From: Oscillospiraceae bacterium | Lineage (GTDB): Bacteria; Bacillota; Clostridia; Oscillospirales; Ruminococcaceae | Assembly (NCBI GenBank): GCA_017545185.1 | Contig: JAFWQJ010000083.1 | Span: 1-37,693, forward strand | Direction: 5' to 3' | DNA: 37,693 nucleotides | In this document: in pieces, positions 15,180-22,824 of the stretch | Layout: every line of letters starts with the position of its first letter | Numbering within the stretch: the first letter of the stretch is position 1 | Notes under the pieces: generated by a model | Told to the model about the DNA's origin: nothing | What the model saw: only the letters and a program-made list of their open reading frames with translations | Database searches by the model: none | Program-made: the position numbers and the translations under genes

Positions 15180-16664
15180 TTATGCTTTATGTCCGCCGAC
15201 CTGTTCGTTGCGGGCGCGGGCGGTTGCGCCCTCTTTGAGGTTCATGCCTTTGAACACTGTGTTTTTTCCGTATTTGCTGCGGATTTCCAATATCGCCTCC
15301 TGCAGGTGCTGTTCGCGGATCTCCGCAGCCTGCTCCTGCTGCTGCCGCCGCCGGATCGCTTCGGTATCGTCAAACAGCCCGTACTGCACCGGCGGCGCCT
15401 CCTCCGCATCCGACGCGCAGATCACATGATTGACGGCGACATTCAGCCGCCGGACGAGCAGCGCCCTGTCAATGATGCGGTCAAACAGCTGCATGGCCGC
15501 CGCAATGATCCGCTTGGCCGATGCAGTATGCCGCCCGAGACTGACGGAGCCGTGCGCGGGCTTCGGCAGCAGCCTGCCGTAGCGGTCAGCCGACAGCACG
15601 CCGTCATAATGCGCCGGAATACCGGTGTGGTCGTAGCCGATATTCAGCACGAGCTGATCGGCCGCGAAGCCTTTGCACACAAGGTCGCAGACCAGCTGGT
15701 CGGTCATTTCGCGCACGATCAAGCGCGCTTTCTCCGGCGTGTAGGGCTCCGCCAGCACCTGCCCCTGTGAAAGACTGTGATTCTCCGGCCGGTAGGCTTT
15801 GATATCCGCCATGGTGCAGGGTTCCCAGCCCCATGCGTGGTCAATGAGCAGCTCCGCCTTGACGCCGAAAATCCGGAACAGCCTGTCCTCGCTGTGCAGG
15901 GATGCACGCGCAAGCTGCCCCATATTGCGGATGTACTCGTGTTCCAGCCGCCTTGCGGTGCCGCTGCCGATCTGCCAGAAATCGGTGAGCGGCTCGTGAT
16001 CCCAGAGCAGGCGGCGGTAGGAGAGCTCGTCCAGCTCCGCGATGCGCACGCCGTCTTTGTCGGCGGGCATTTTTTTTGCAACGATATCCATTGCAATTTT
16101 CGCCAGATACAGATTGGTGCCGATGCCGGCGGTCGCGGTGATGCCGGTCTGCTTCAGCACATCGCGGATCATGCGGATTGCCAGCTCATGCGCCGTGCAG
16201 CGATAGGTTTCCAGATAATGCGTCACATCCATGAACACCTCATCGACAGAATACACATGGATATCTTCGGGCGCAATATACTTCAAATAGATCTGATAAA
16301 TATCCGTGCTGACAGCCATATACCGCCGCATCTGCGGGGGCGCGACCAGATAGTCCAGCTCGAGCCGCGGGTCGGCGGCCAGCGCATCAGCCTGACAGGA
16401 TTTTCCCGTAAACCGGTGCTCCGGTGCGCGGCTGCGGCGGCGTTCGTTTTCCTGCCGGACAATTTCGATCACCTCAAAGAGCCGCGGCCTGCCCGGTACG
16501 CCGATCGCTTTCAGGGACGGCGTGACCGCAAGGCAGATCGTTTTTTCGGTGCGGGTCGGGTCTGCGACGACCAGATTCGTGTTCAGCGGGTCAAGCCCCT
16601 GTTCGACGCATTCCACCGATGCATAAAAGGATTTCAGGTCAATGCAGATATACTGCGGCGTCAT
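15180..16664 (-). CDS. Y-family (DinB/UmuC-like) translesion DNA polymerase
   Basis: A 494-aa error-prone polymerase of the ImpB/MucB/SamB (UmuC/UvrX-like) type, which copies past damaged bases. I chose the ATG at 16664, preceded by GGGGGTGG; upstream codons lie over the promoter. Catalytic acidic residues are in ICIDLKSFYASVEC (Asp9) and SVDEVFMDVT (Asp141, Glu142). The UmuC-type block VVADPTRTEKTICLAV follows the first motif, and a helix-hairpin-helix region and little finger follow (about 220-400). The C-terminal extension is Gln/Arg-rich (RRRQQQEQAAEIREQ) and may mediate contacts. Expression is almost certainly SOS-controlled (boxes at 16690-16703 and 16718-16729). An isolated gene with its own promoter and terminator. 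Confidence 0.93.
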   Translation of the reverse strand: MTPQYICIDLKSFYASVECVEQGLDPLNTNLVVADPTRTEKTICLAVTPSLKAIGVPGRPRLFEVIEIVRQENERRRSRAPEHRFTGKSCQADALAADPRLELDYLVAPPQMRRYMAVSTDIYQIYLKYIAPEDIHVYSVDEVFMDVTHYLETYRCTAHELAIRMIRDVLKQTGITATAGIGTNLYLAKIAMDIVAKKMPADKDGVRIAELDELSYRRLLWDHEPLTDFWQIGSGTARRLEHEYIRNMGQLARASLHSEDRLFRIFGVKAELLIDHAWGWEPCTMADIKAYRPENHSLSQGQVLAEPYTPEKARLIVREMTDQLVCDLVCKGFAADQLVLNIGYDHTGIPAHYDGVLSADRYGRLLPKPAHGSVSLGRHTASAKRIIAAAMQLFDRIIDRALLVRRLNVAVNHVICASDAEEAPPVQYGLFDDTEAIRRRQQQEQAAEIREQHLQEAILEIRSKYGKNTVFKGMNLKEGATARARNEQVGGHKA

Positions 16665-16689
16665 GATACCACCCCCGTTCACTCGTGAA

Positions 16690-16738
16690 AGAACATCTGT
16701 TCTACCTGTATTATAGCACAAATGTTCGGGGATGTCAA
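16690..16738 (-). promoter_or_regulatory. SOS-regulated promoter: consensus -35/-10 with two LexA boxes
   Basis: Minus strand: TTGACA (16738-16733), exactly 17 nt, TATAAT (16715-16710), a perfect sigma-A consensus. A perfect Firmicutes LexA box, GAACATCTGTTC (16691-16702, palindromic to AGAACATCTGTTCT), lies just downstream of the -10. A second, one-mismatch box, GAACATTTGTGC (minus strand, about 16716-16727), fills the spacer. The layout predicts tight LexA repression of the polymerase, relieved by DNA damage. Confidence 0.9.
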
Positions 16739-16759
16739 GCGGAAAATATTGCCGAACAG

Positions 16760-16790
16760 AAAAACCGCGCTGACACGGATATCAGCGCGG
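16760..16790 (-). terminator. Terminator of the cotH-membrane protein operon
   Basis: A perfect 9-bp stem CCGCGCTGA / TCAGCGCGG (16765-16773 with 16782-16790), followed on the minus strand by TTTTT. Confidence 0.88.
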
Positions 16791-16797
16791 CTCATTT

Positions 16798-17229
16798 TTA
16801 TGATTCGTCTGCGGCTTTGTGCGGTTTCTGCTTCCCTGCAAGGATGCTGATGACGGCCGACCAGCCGACCGGCCACAGCGAGAACAGGAACAGGATCAGA
16901 TAGTCAACCTCTTTGTTGAAATCAACGGGTTTCATCAGATCGTGCCGGTCAAACCGGAGCCCTGCAAGAAAGCACAGTCCGGCGGCCGCCGCTGTTGAAA
17001 GTACATAGACAATGCCGGTATTCAGCTGCAGCTTTGCTTTCCGGTTCAGCAGCCGGATCAGTGCAAAATGGATGCCCGCAATCAGCAGAGAGCCGATGAG
17101 AATGCCGAGCCATGTTGTGATCCGCTCATGCGTGTGCATCAGGATCGCTTTGTATACAAACACGGTTTCCGCGAAGGTCAGACAGCTTAAAACGATAAAC
17201 TGCGCAAGCCAAAGCAGTGCTTTTTTCAT
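16798..17229 (-). CDS. Small four-helix membrane protein, unknown
   Basis: A 143-aa protein starting MKKALLWLAQFIVL. Four hydrophobic segments are visible (about residues 4-22, 37-57, 70-90 and 110-130), with a basic tail (GKQKPHKAADES). I chose the ATG at 17229, 4 bp after the stop of the CotH-kinase gene, with its GAGGGG site inside the end of that gene; the longer frame to 17250 would overlap it. No family is recognised. Operon position suggests work at the membrane with the CotH-like lipoprotein, without direct evidence. Confidence 0.75.
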   Translation of the reverse strand: MKKALLWLAQFIVLSCLTFAETVFVYKAILMHTHERITTWLGILIGSLLIAGIHFALIRLLNRKAKLQLNTGIVYVLSTAAAAGLCFLAGLRFDRHDLMKPVDFNKEVDYLILFLFSLWPVGWSAVISILAGKQKPHKAADES

Positions 17230-17233
17230 TGTG

Positions 17234-19039
17234 TTACCCCTCTGCCGCATCTTCCAGCAGCTGATCGAGATGCTTCATGATCTGTTCGCCGCGCTTCTCA
17301 AAAAACCGCCGTACCTGCTGTACTTCCTGCTGATAATTCCGCTCCGCCTGCGCACCGCCGAGCGAATCGCACCAGAAGCGGTTATAGGTCGCGGCCGTCA
17401 TGTCGTGATACTGCGCTTCGAGTTTGTCGATCTCCGCATTGACGCGTTCGCTGCTGAAATCCTGCTCCGCGATCTGCGTGAAGGTCTCGCGGAACTGCTG
17501 CCGGAAACCTTCGTTTTTCAGTGCCGCTTTCAGCAGATCACCGATGAAATTGTCCTTTTTCATCAACTTTGCAAAGGTATTGTCCGAGGGCTTCGCCTCG
17601 CCGTAAATGTTCGTGCTGTATTCCGTATCGAACATGAGGAACCGCCATTTGCCGTCCGACCACGGATTCTCCGGGTCATAGACCTCCGACCGCCACATGC
17701 CCATATTGCTGGAATCCCAGTTCGCATTGTTGATGTAGATCTCGCTGCTGACATATTCCGCAAAGCCCTGCATGTCAATGACCGCGCAGAGCCTTTCGTA
17801 TGCATCCTGATCGGAGAAATCGGTCTTGGTGATCTCCTCCCGGAGCTGCTGCCAGCTGTCGAATGCTTCCTCATCGCCCGTGTCAAGCTCCTCATTCTTG
17901 ACGATGACGATATCCTTTTTGGAGATGCCGGTATGCGACGAAATATACGCAGCGTCGATCTTTTCGGTAATCTCATAATGCCCCCAGAACTCGCCGTTCA
18001 GGAACACGATGCACGGCTCCATGCCCTGCGTCAGGAAGCTGAATCCGGAAACAAGCGACTGATTCAGCTTGTCGCGGAAGCGCGTATAATAGGCGTCGTT
18101 GCCGGCATTGCGCAGCATGAACGAATCAAATGCGGTGATTGGGCTGCCGCCGGAACCGGTCACCTGACCGGAGAACAGGTCGCACTGCAGCTTGGACGCG
18201 CCGTACTGCTTCCGGAAATAAACATTCATGCTTTTCTGCGCGTAGGAGCGCGTGGCACCGCCGTGGATGCGGATGCCGGCGTTTTCCGCGGCGAGCTGTC
18301 TGCCGTCCGAAAAGATCTGGATCGCCGCCGGACGCTCCCAGTCTCTGCCCTTCTGTGTATAGTTGGCGGGCATGAAATAATCCGGCACGGAGGCGTCATA
18401 AGCATCGCCGTTTTTCCAGTCATCATGGCATTTTCCGAGGACATAGATGCCGGTTTCGTAATCGAACAGATTGTCCGCATCGGTCTGCAGGGAGACGATC
18501 TTCACATCCTGATAGAATTTCGCCTTATCTTTGAACCCGACGAAATAGGTCTGCGAGACGACAGGGCTCGGGATGCCGTCCGCGCTGACGGCGAATGCCC
18601 GCACGACGGCCGCCTTGTCCACGGGCTTATCCGGCGGTGTGACCGGCGGACTGAACATGCCGGTCGGTGCAATGTCCGTTTCCATGCTGATCGTGTTCGG
18701 CTCGGCGGAGCGGTCAGCGATCTCGATCGGCGCGGTATAGCGGATGCTGTTGACGGTCGGTGTGCTGCCGTCCAGTGTGTAGAAAATTGCGGCGCCGTCC
18801 GCTGCGGAGAGCGTCAGCGAAAAGGGCGCGTCACAGAATCCGCCCTCTGCGGAAAAGACAGGCGGCGTGAAGTCCGCGGGCACATCCTGCACGGTGACGG
18901 GCGCGGGCGCCGGGGCAGGGGAGGCGGTCGTCTGTACGGCGGCACTGTCGGGGGTGCTTTCCGTTTGTGTTTTCGCGCAGCCGGTCAGTGCGAGGCTCCC
19001 CGCAAGCAGCAGCGCGGTCAGGCTATATTTACGGTTCAT
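17234..19039 (-). CDS. CotH-kinase-family surface lipoprotein
   Basis: A 601-aa lipoprotein. The signal peptide ends with lipobox LTGC (Cys21), followed by a Thr/Pro/Ala linker (to about 50). A chitobiase/beta-hexosaminidase C-terminal-like domain (about 55-140, FYTLDGSTPT) comes next, then a CotH domain (about 180-560) with GIRIHGGATRSYAQKS, FMLRNAGNDA, LNGEFWGHYEITEKID and WRFLMFDTEYS. CotH proteins are atypical protein kinases, first known from Bacillus spore coats; in ruminococci they occur on secreted and cellulosomal proteins. The RBS is AGGAGAA. It is the first gene of a two-gene operon with the 143-aa membrane protein. Which surface protein it phosphorylates, if any, is unknown. Confidence 0.9.
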   Translation of the reverse strand: MNRKYSLTALLLAGSLALTGCAKTQTESTPDSAAVQTTASPAPAPAPVTVQDVPADFTPPVFSAEGGFCDAPFSLTLSAADGAAIFYTLDGSTPTVNSIRYTAPIEIADRSAEPNTISMETDIAPTGMFSPPVTPPDKPVDKAAVVRAFAVSADGIPSPVVSQTYFVGFKDKAKFYQDVKIVSLQTDADNLFDYETGIYVLGKCHDDWKNGDAYDASVPDYFMPANYTQKGRDWERPAAIQIFSDGRQLAAENAGIRIHGGATRSYAQKSMNVYFRKQYGASKLQCDLFSGQVTGSGGSPITAFDSFMLRNAGNDAYYTRFRDKLNQSLVSGFSFLTQGMEPCIVFLNGEFWGHYEITEKIDAAYISSHTGISKKDIVIVKNEELDTGDEEAFDSWQQLREEITKTDFSDQDAYERLCAVIDMQGFAEYVSSEIYINNANWDSSNMGMWRSEVYDPENPWSDGKWRFLMFDTEYSTNIYGEAKPSDNTFAKLMKKDNFIGDLLKAALKNEGFRQQFRETFTQIAEQDFSSERVNAEIDKLEAQYHDMTAATYNRFWCDSLGGAQAERNYQQEVQQVRRFFEKRGEQIMKHLDQLLEDAAEG

Positions 19040-19082
19040 GATGATTCTCCTGTGTTTGCGGCAAAATCGGTTTGATAACGCT

Positions 19083-19111
19083 ATTATAGCAGATTATGCA
19101 AGAAATTGCAA
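19083..19111 (-). promoter_or_regulatory. Promoter for the CotH-kinase operon
   Basis: Minus strand: TTGCAA (19111-19106), 17 nt, TATAAT (19088-19083), about 44 bp upstream of the start. The -35 and spacer lie inside the 29-bp repeat (19089-19117), a second copy of which (19181-19209) lacks the -10. Confidence 0.7.
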
Positions 19112-19209
19112 TGGGAGCAGTGAGGAAAAATTTTGATTTACGCTTCCGGGGTGATAAAACGGCGGCGGGTTCTACCCGCTGGCAGATTGTGCAAGAAATT
19201 GCAATGGGA
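19089..19209. repeat. 29-bp direct repeat, two copies
   Basis: Positions 19089-19117 and 19181-19209 are identical except for one base (GCAGATTATGCAAG versus GCAGATTGTGCAAG, then AAATTGCAATGGGAG). The copies are 92 bp apart. The left copy supplies the -35 and spacer of the cotH promoter. Confidence 0.85.
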
Positions 19210-19210
19210 G

Positions 19211-19246
19211 AAAGAAAAATCGTGAACAGCGGCTGCCGTTCACGAT
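19211..19246 (-). terminator. Terminator after the blaI-M56 operon
   Basis: The stem ATCGTGAAC / GTTCACGAT (19219-19227 with 19238-19246), followed on the minus strand by a TTTTTC run. It lies 11 bp beyond the M56 stop. Confidence 0.82.
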
Positions 19247-19256
19247 TCAATATTCT

Positions 19257-20387
19257 CTATTCACTTTTCATCGGTACCGTGTGTTCCATGAATACTTCCT
19301 CATACTGCGGCACTGTATAGGTCTCGGCTTCCCATGCCGGAGCCGGTGCCGAGGATACAAAGGTACCGGTCTGCTCCGGCATATCCGGGGCGGCGGGCGC
19401 GGTGTCGGTTGCAGCATAAGCAAGGATGCTGCCGGTCATGGCCGTCAGAATGACCGCTGCGGCGGTGATGAACAGGAACCGTCTTTTTCTGCCGCCGGAC
19501 AGGATCGCCTGCAGACGGGCTTTCAGCATCTCCTTGCTGCCGGAGAAGCTGGTCGCGACGGTCAGATCGGAATGGAGCCCGGAACGGCGTATCGCTGCGT
19601 GCAGGATCGACCTGCAGTAAATGTTCGCAGATTCAGCGGTTTCATTCTGCATGACCGCCTCGTCACAGGCGAGCTCGCAGTCCTGCTCCGTTTGCTGCAT
19701 CAGCAGCGGCATCAGCGGATTGAACCAGTGGATCACGCGGCAGCCGATCCACAGGAGCTTGCAGAACAGATCGCCGCGGCGGTAATGACAGAGCTCGTGC
19801 TTGAGGATCAGCCGCAGCTCCGCCGGATCAAATTCCTGCTCCGGCAGCAGAATGCAGGGGTGCAGGATGCCTGTCAGCATCGGCGTCTGAATGACCGGAA
19901 CGGTATAGACCGGAATATGCTCCGTGATGCAGAGCTCGCTGCAGAGCAGATCGGAAAGATACTGCACGGGTGCGTCTGCAGGTCTGCGCAGCCGGGTGAT
20001 GCTCCGGCTGAACTGCTCCTGCCGGCTGACGATTCTGACCGTGCAGATCACGGCACCGGCCAGCCAGATCACGAACAGCAGCACGAACTGCTCCGACGGG
20101 AAAAACGACGGCGACAGCCCGCGGTTTTCATACTGCACGACGGTCGCGACGGCTCCGGCGGGGTGCGGCTTGAACGGGATCAGATATCCGATGCCGATGA
20201 TCCACCAGAGCAGGCATCGCCCCGATGCGGACTGTTTCCTCTGCAGCCTGCGCGAGATGAGCAAAGCGGCGGCCGCGATCAGGCTCATGGCGACCGTGCA
20301 GATCAGAATGCCCTGAATCAGGTATAACAGGAAATATTCGTTCAGGATCTCACGGAGAAAATGACGGATCATGCGGTAGATACTCAT
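19257..20387 (-). CDS. M56 (BlaR1/MecR1-like) membrane metalloprotease
   Basis: A 376-aa signal-transducing protease. Membrane helices are at about residues 18-43, 60-75, 103-120 and 305-325. The zinc-protease motif is H197-ELC-H201, followed by the third-ligand region CELACDEAV. The C-terminal tail outside the membrane is short (about 50 residues, Pro/Ala-rich), with no penicillin-binding sensor domain, so it probably does not sense beta-lactams. In BlaR1-type systems the protease is activated by a surface signal and leads to loss of the BlaI repressor. The start overlaps the stop of the BlaI-like gene (ATGA), forming a classical two-gene unit. Other targets of the repressor cannot be told from this window. 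Confidence 0.92.
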   Translation of the reverse strand: MSIYRMIRHFLREILNEYFLLYLIQGILICTVAMSLIAAAALLISRRLQRKQSASGRCLLWWIIGIGYLIPFKPHPAGAVATVVQYENRGLSPSFFPSEQFVLLFVIWLAGAVICTVRIVSRQEQFSRSITRLRRPADAPVQYLSDLLCSELCITEHIPVYTVPVIQTPMLTGILHPCILLPEQEFDPAELRLILKHELCHYRRGDLFCKLLWIGCRVIHWFNPLMPLLMQQTEQDCELACDEAVMQNETAESANIYCRSILHAAIRRSGLHSDLTVATSFSGSKEMLKARLQAILSGGRKRRFLFITAAAVILTAMTGSILAYAATDTAPAAPDMPEQTGTFVSSAPAPAWEAETYTVPQYEEVFMEHTVPMKSE

Positions 20388-20770
20388 TGTTTGCTCCTTT
20401 CGTCCAGCCAGCTCTGCAGCTCGGCAATGTCCGCGGCGGTCAGGTCGTCGGTATCGCAGAGTGCCTTGACCAGTCCCGTGAAGCGTCCGCCGGAAAACCG
20501 CTGCCGGAAGCTGCTTGCTTCGATCTGCAGATAGTCCTGCTGCGGGATCAGAACGTAGTATTCGCGTTCCTTTCCGTGCTTTTCCGAGCGCAGAAACGCT
20601 TTCTGCTCCAGCCGCGTGAGCATCGTCAGGATCGTCTGCGGCTTCCAGTCTTTGGCGGGCAGCGTCATGCGCAGGCGTTCGGTGACCATGGCCGAGGTGA
20701 CCGGCTCCTGCATTTGCCAGATCGCCTTCATGATCTCAAATTCGGCGTCCGGCAGTTTTTTCTGCTCCAT
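20384..20770 (-). CDS. BlaI/MecI/CopY-family transcriptional repressor
   Basis: A 128-aa winged-helix repressor, normal length for BlaI. The N-terminal DNA-binding part reads LPDAEFEIMKAIWQM...TILTMLTRLEQKAFL (residues about 5-60), and the C-terminal dimerisation part ends in DLTAADIAELQSWLDE. It is preceded by AAAAAGGGGG and by a strong promoter bearing two CTACA-N2-TGTAG dyads, so it very likely represses itself and the M56 gene. The expected cleavage or inactivation partner is the downstream M56 protease. Confidence 0.94.
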   Translation of the reverse strand: MEQKKLPDAEFEIMKAIWQMQEPVTSAMVTERLRMTLPAKDWKPQTILTMLTRLEQKAFLRSEKHGKEREYYVLIPQQDYLQIEASSFRQRFSGGRFTGLVKALCDTDDLTAADIAELQSWLDERSKQ

Positions 20771-20792
20771 ATCATAGCCCCCTTTTTGTATT

Positions 20793-20841
20793 CTACAGTT
20801 GTAGTTGACTGTATTATACTACATTTGTAGTGAATTGTCAA
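20793..20841 (-). promoter_or_regulatory. BlaI-type promoter-operator
   Basis: Minus strand: TTGACA (20841-20836), 17-nt spacer, TATAAT (20818-20813), a perfect consensus. One dyad (CTACATTTGTAG, 20819-20830) fills the spacer and a second (CTACAGTTGTAG, 20793-20804) lies just downstream of the -10. Both match the BlaI/MecI operator pattern TACA...TGTA. Confidence 0.88.
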
Positions 20842-20880
20842 GGGGTATGAGAAATTTTTTTGATGCGGGAATACCGGTGC

Positions 20881-20913
20881 AAAAAAATCGCTGCAGGCGG
20901 TACTGCAGCGATT
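20881..20913 (-). terminator. Terminator of the LRR-dockerin gene
   Basis: A stem AATCGCTGCAG / CTGCAGCGATT, followed on the minus strand by a TTTTTTT run, just after the gene's stop at 20921. Confidence 0.88.
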
Positions 20914-20920
20914 CTGATAT

Positions 20921-22408
20921 TCAGTTCAGTTCGATCTCCCAGCCGCCCGCCAGATACCGGCGGAGAATCACAACGTCCTTCAGATCGAAGGAGCCGTCCT
21001 TGTTGATGTCCGCGGCGGTTTCGTTCAGCGTGACGTCCCAGCCGGCCAGTGCGCGGCGCATGAATCCGATATCCTTCAGATCGACCGAATCATCGTCATT
21101 GACATCTCCGTATCGGATGACGCCCATTTGATCGAGTGCTTTGAACCGGTAACCGTATTTTTTCGCGTATGCTTCGGCAGTCGAGCCTGAATAACCCAGA
21201 ATGCGGCCGCGGTATCCCTGATCCGGTCTGACCAAGCCGCCGTGATTGAATGTAAGGCTGCTGTCAGCGATCCTGCACGCCGGATTCATGATCGTAACAG
21301 ACTGTAAATCAGAACACTCCGCAAACGCATAGTTACCGATGCTTTCAACGGATTCCGGCAGAACCACTGTTTTCAGGGCATAACAATTTACACACGCATA
21401 GGCTCCGATGCTTTTGACAGACGCCGGAAGTTCCAGTTCCTCAATGCCTCTGCACTCCTCCAGCGCGCCCTTCTCTATAGAAACGACCGTATCGGGAATT
21501 GTCAGTTTTTTGAAATACACAAAGGCAGTTCCGCCGCTGAACGTACTGGAGTATCCGTTTCCGAGGATGGTCACAGGGACATTCTGAACATGGCTCGGAA
21601 TCACAATATCCTCATCAACCTTCACAACCGACCGTACAAGCACGGCATGGTCGGGATAGACACGGAAATTCAGGTTCCCCTCTTTGACTTCCTCATATTG
21701 TGCAGATGCAGGTTCGGTCGTTGTGGTGACCGTTGCAGTTGTTTCTGTCACGGCTGTCGTGACCGGCGTAAAGGGAAACGGACAGGCTCCGAGCGATTCA
21801 AACTGCAGACCGTGTTCGTTTGCATAAGCTTCCGCCGTTGAGCCGTCATAGCCGCAGATTTCTGTTGCAGGGTTGACGAATGCACCATCACTTATAATGC
21901 ATTCCGGATTCAGAATGGTAATGCGTCCCATAAAAAATGCATACGCTTCAATCTTTTTCGTCTTTACAGGAATTGTAATGTCTGATGTGCCGCCACAGAA
22001 GAAAAATGCCTGTACTCCGATATATGTCAGATCGGAAGGAAGTGTCAGATCCGTCAGATTTTCACAGTGCAAAAAAGCATCGCTGCCTATCACGGAAACA
22101 CTGTCCGGAATTTTGATGCCGGTTATATTTTGACACCACGAAAATGCACCTTCATTGATCGCTGTAACAGGCATTCCGTAGATTTCCGGGAGAATCTCGA
22201 TTTCTCCGGTATAGTCCCGGTCGGATATGCCGCAGACCTCTCCCAGCTCATTATATGCGATCAGTCCGGCTTCATCCCATATCCATTCGGCGGTTTCTTC
22301 CCCGGATTCCTCATCCGCAAACGCAGTTGTCACCGCGGAGATTCCCGTAAACGCCAGACACCCCGCGCAAAGCATGGCAAGCATTCGTGTTGCCTTCATT
22401 CTCAACAC
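20921..22408 (-). CDS. Secreted leucine-rich-repeat (BspA-type) protein with C-terminal dockerin
   Basis: A 495-aa exported protein. The signal peptide (about 1-31) ends near TAFADEE. Two LRR_5/BspA blocks follow (about 60-195 and 235-415), with repeats such as ITGIKIPDSVSVIGSDAF and LTDLTLPSDLTYIGVQAF, separated by a Thr-rich linker (VTTTTEPA). Residues about 431-495 form a type I dockerin: the two calcium loops DVNDDDSVDLKD and DINKDGSFDLKD are each followed by a helix with RRALAG / RRYLAG. Dockerins bind cohesins, so the protein is probably tethered to a cellulosome-like scaffold. Start: AAAGGGTG precedes the ATG at 22408. Confidence 0.93.
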   Translation of the reverse strand: MLRMKATRMLAMLCAGCLAFTGISAVTTAFADEESGEETAEWIWDEAGLIAYNELGEVCGISDRDYTGEIEILPEIYGMPVTAINEGAFSWCQNITGIKIPDSVSVIGSDAFLHCENLTDLTLPSDLTYIGVQAFFFCGGTSDITIPVKTKKIEAYAFFMGRITILNPECIISDGAFVNPATEICGYDGSTAEAYANEHGLQFESLGACPFPFTPVTTAVTETTATVTTTTEPASAQYEEVKEGNLNFRVYPDHAVLVRSVVKVDEDIVIPSHVQNVPVTILGNGYSSTFSGGTAFVYFKKLTIPDTVVSIEKGALEECRGIEELELPASVKSIGAYACVNCYALKTVVLPESVESIGNYAFAECSDLQSVTIMNPACRIADSSLTFNHGGLVRPDQGYRGRILGYSGSTAEAYAKKYGYRFKALDQMGVIRYGDVNDDDSVDLKDIGFMRRALAGWDVTLNETAADINKDGSFDLKDVVILRRYLAGGWEIELN

Positions 22409-22448
22409 CCTTTCAACAAAGATCCGGCATTTTCATACCGCTGTGGAA

Positions 22449-22477
22449 ATTATAAGTCAAAAAATAATAAAATGCAA
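22449..22477 (-). promoter_or_regulatory. Promoter for the LRR-dockerin gene
   Basis: Minus strand: TTGCAT (22477-22472), 17 nt, TATAAT (22454-22449), 41 bp upstream of the start codon. The rest of the 416-bp gap to the helicase gene contains its promoter and nothing else that I can support. Confidence 0.75.
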
Positions 22478-22698
22478 GCAATTCCGTAACAAATCGGCAC
22501 ATCCCACAAAACAGACTGCGCTCTGCTGTTGATTTTGCCGAATCCGGACGGGCGCGGCCTGCGACAAAATCCGACAATCTGTATGATGCACCGGCGGCCT
22601 GATACGCAAGATGTCCGCTGAAATATCGGCGGTCTGCCCCGTTTTCGGCAGGACTGTATCCGCTTTTTGTCCAATCGAATGAAAATGCAGCAAACAGG

Positions 22699-22727
22699 TT
22701 CCTTTTCTGCTCTGAATGTGGTATAAT
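22699..22727 (+). promoter_or_regulatory. Extended -10 promoter for the UvrD-like gene
   Basis: TATAAT at 22722-22727 is preceded by TG one base earlier (TGG-TATAAT), giving an extended -10. The -35 is weak (TTCCTT, 22699-22704, 17-nt spacing). A leader of about 95 nt follows before AAAGGAAA and the ATG at 22825. Confidence 0.6.
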
Positions 22728-22824
22728 ACAGCATGGAGCGCAGGAATGCGCTCTGTTTTCTCCCATCATTTTTCCAAACAATGCAGCATTCAGTCGCAGT
22801 AAACATTACAGAAAGGAAATCAGT

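Noticed and set aside
15777-16688. 303-codon plus-strand ORF opposite the Y-family polymerase
   Set aside because: Shadow frame; would also run through the SOS promoter.
17012-19075. 687-codon plus-strand ORF opposite the CotH-kinase gene
   Set aside because: Shadow of the real minus-strand gene, which has a lipoprotein signal and CotH motifs.
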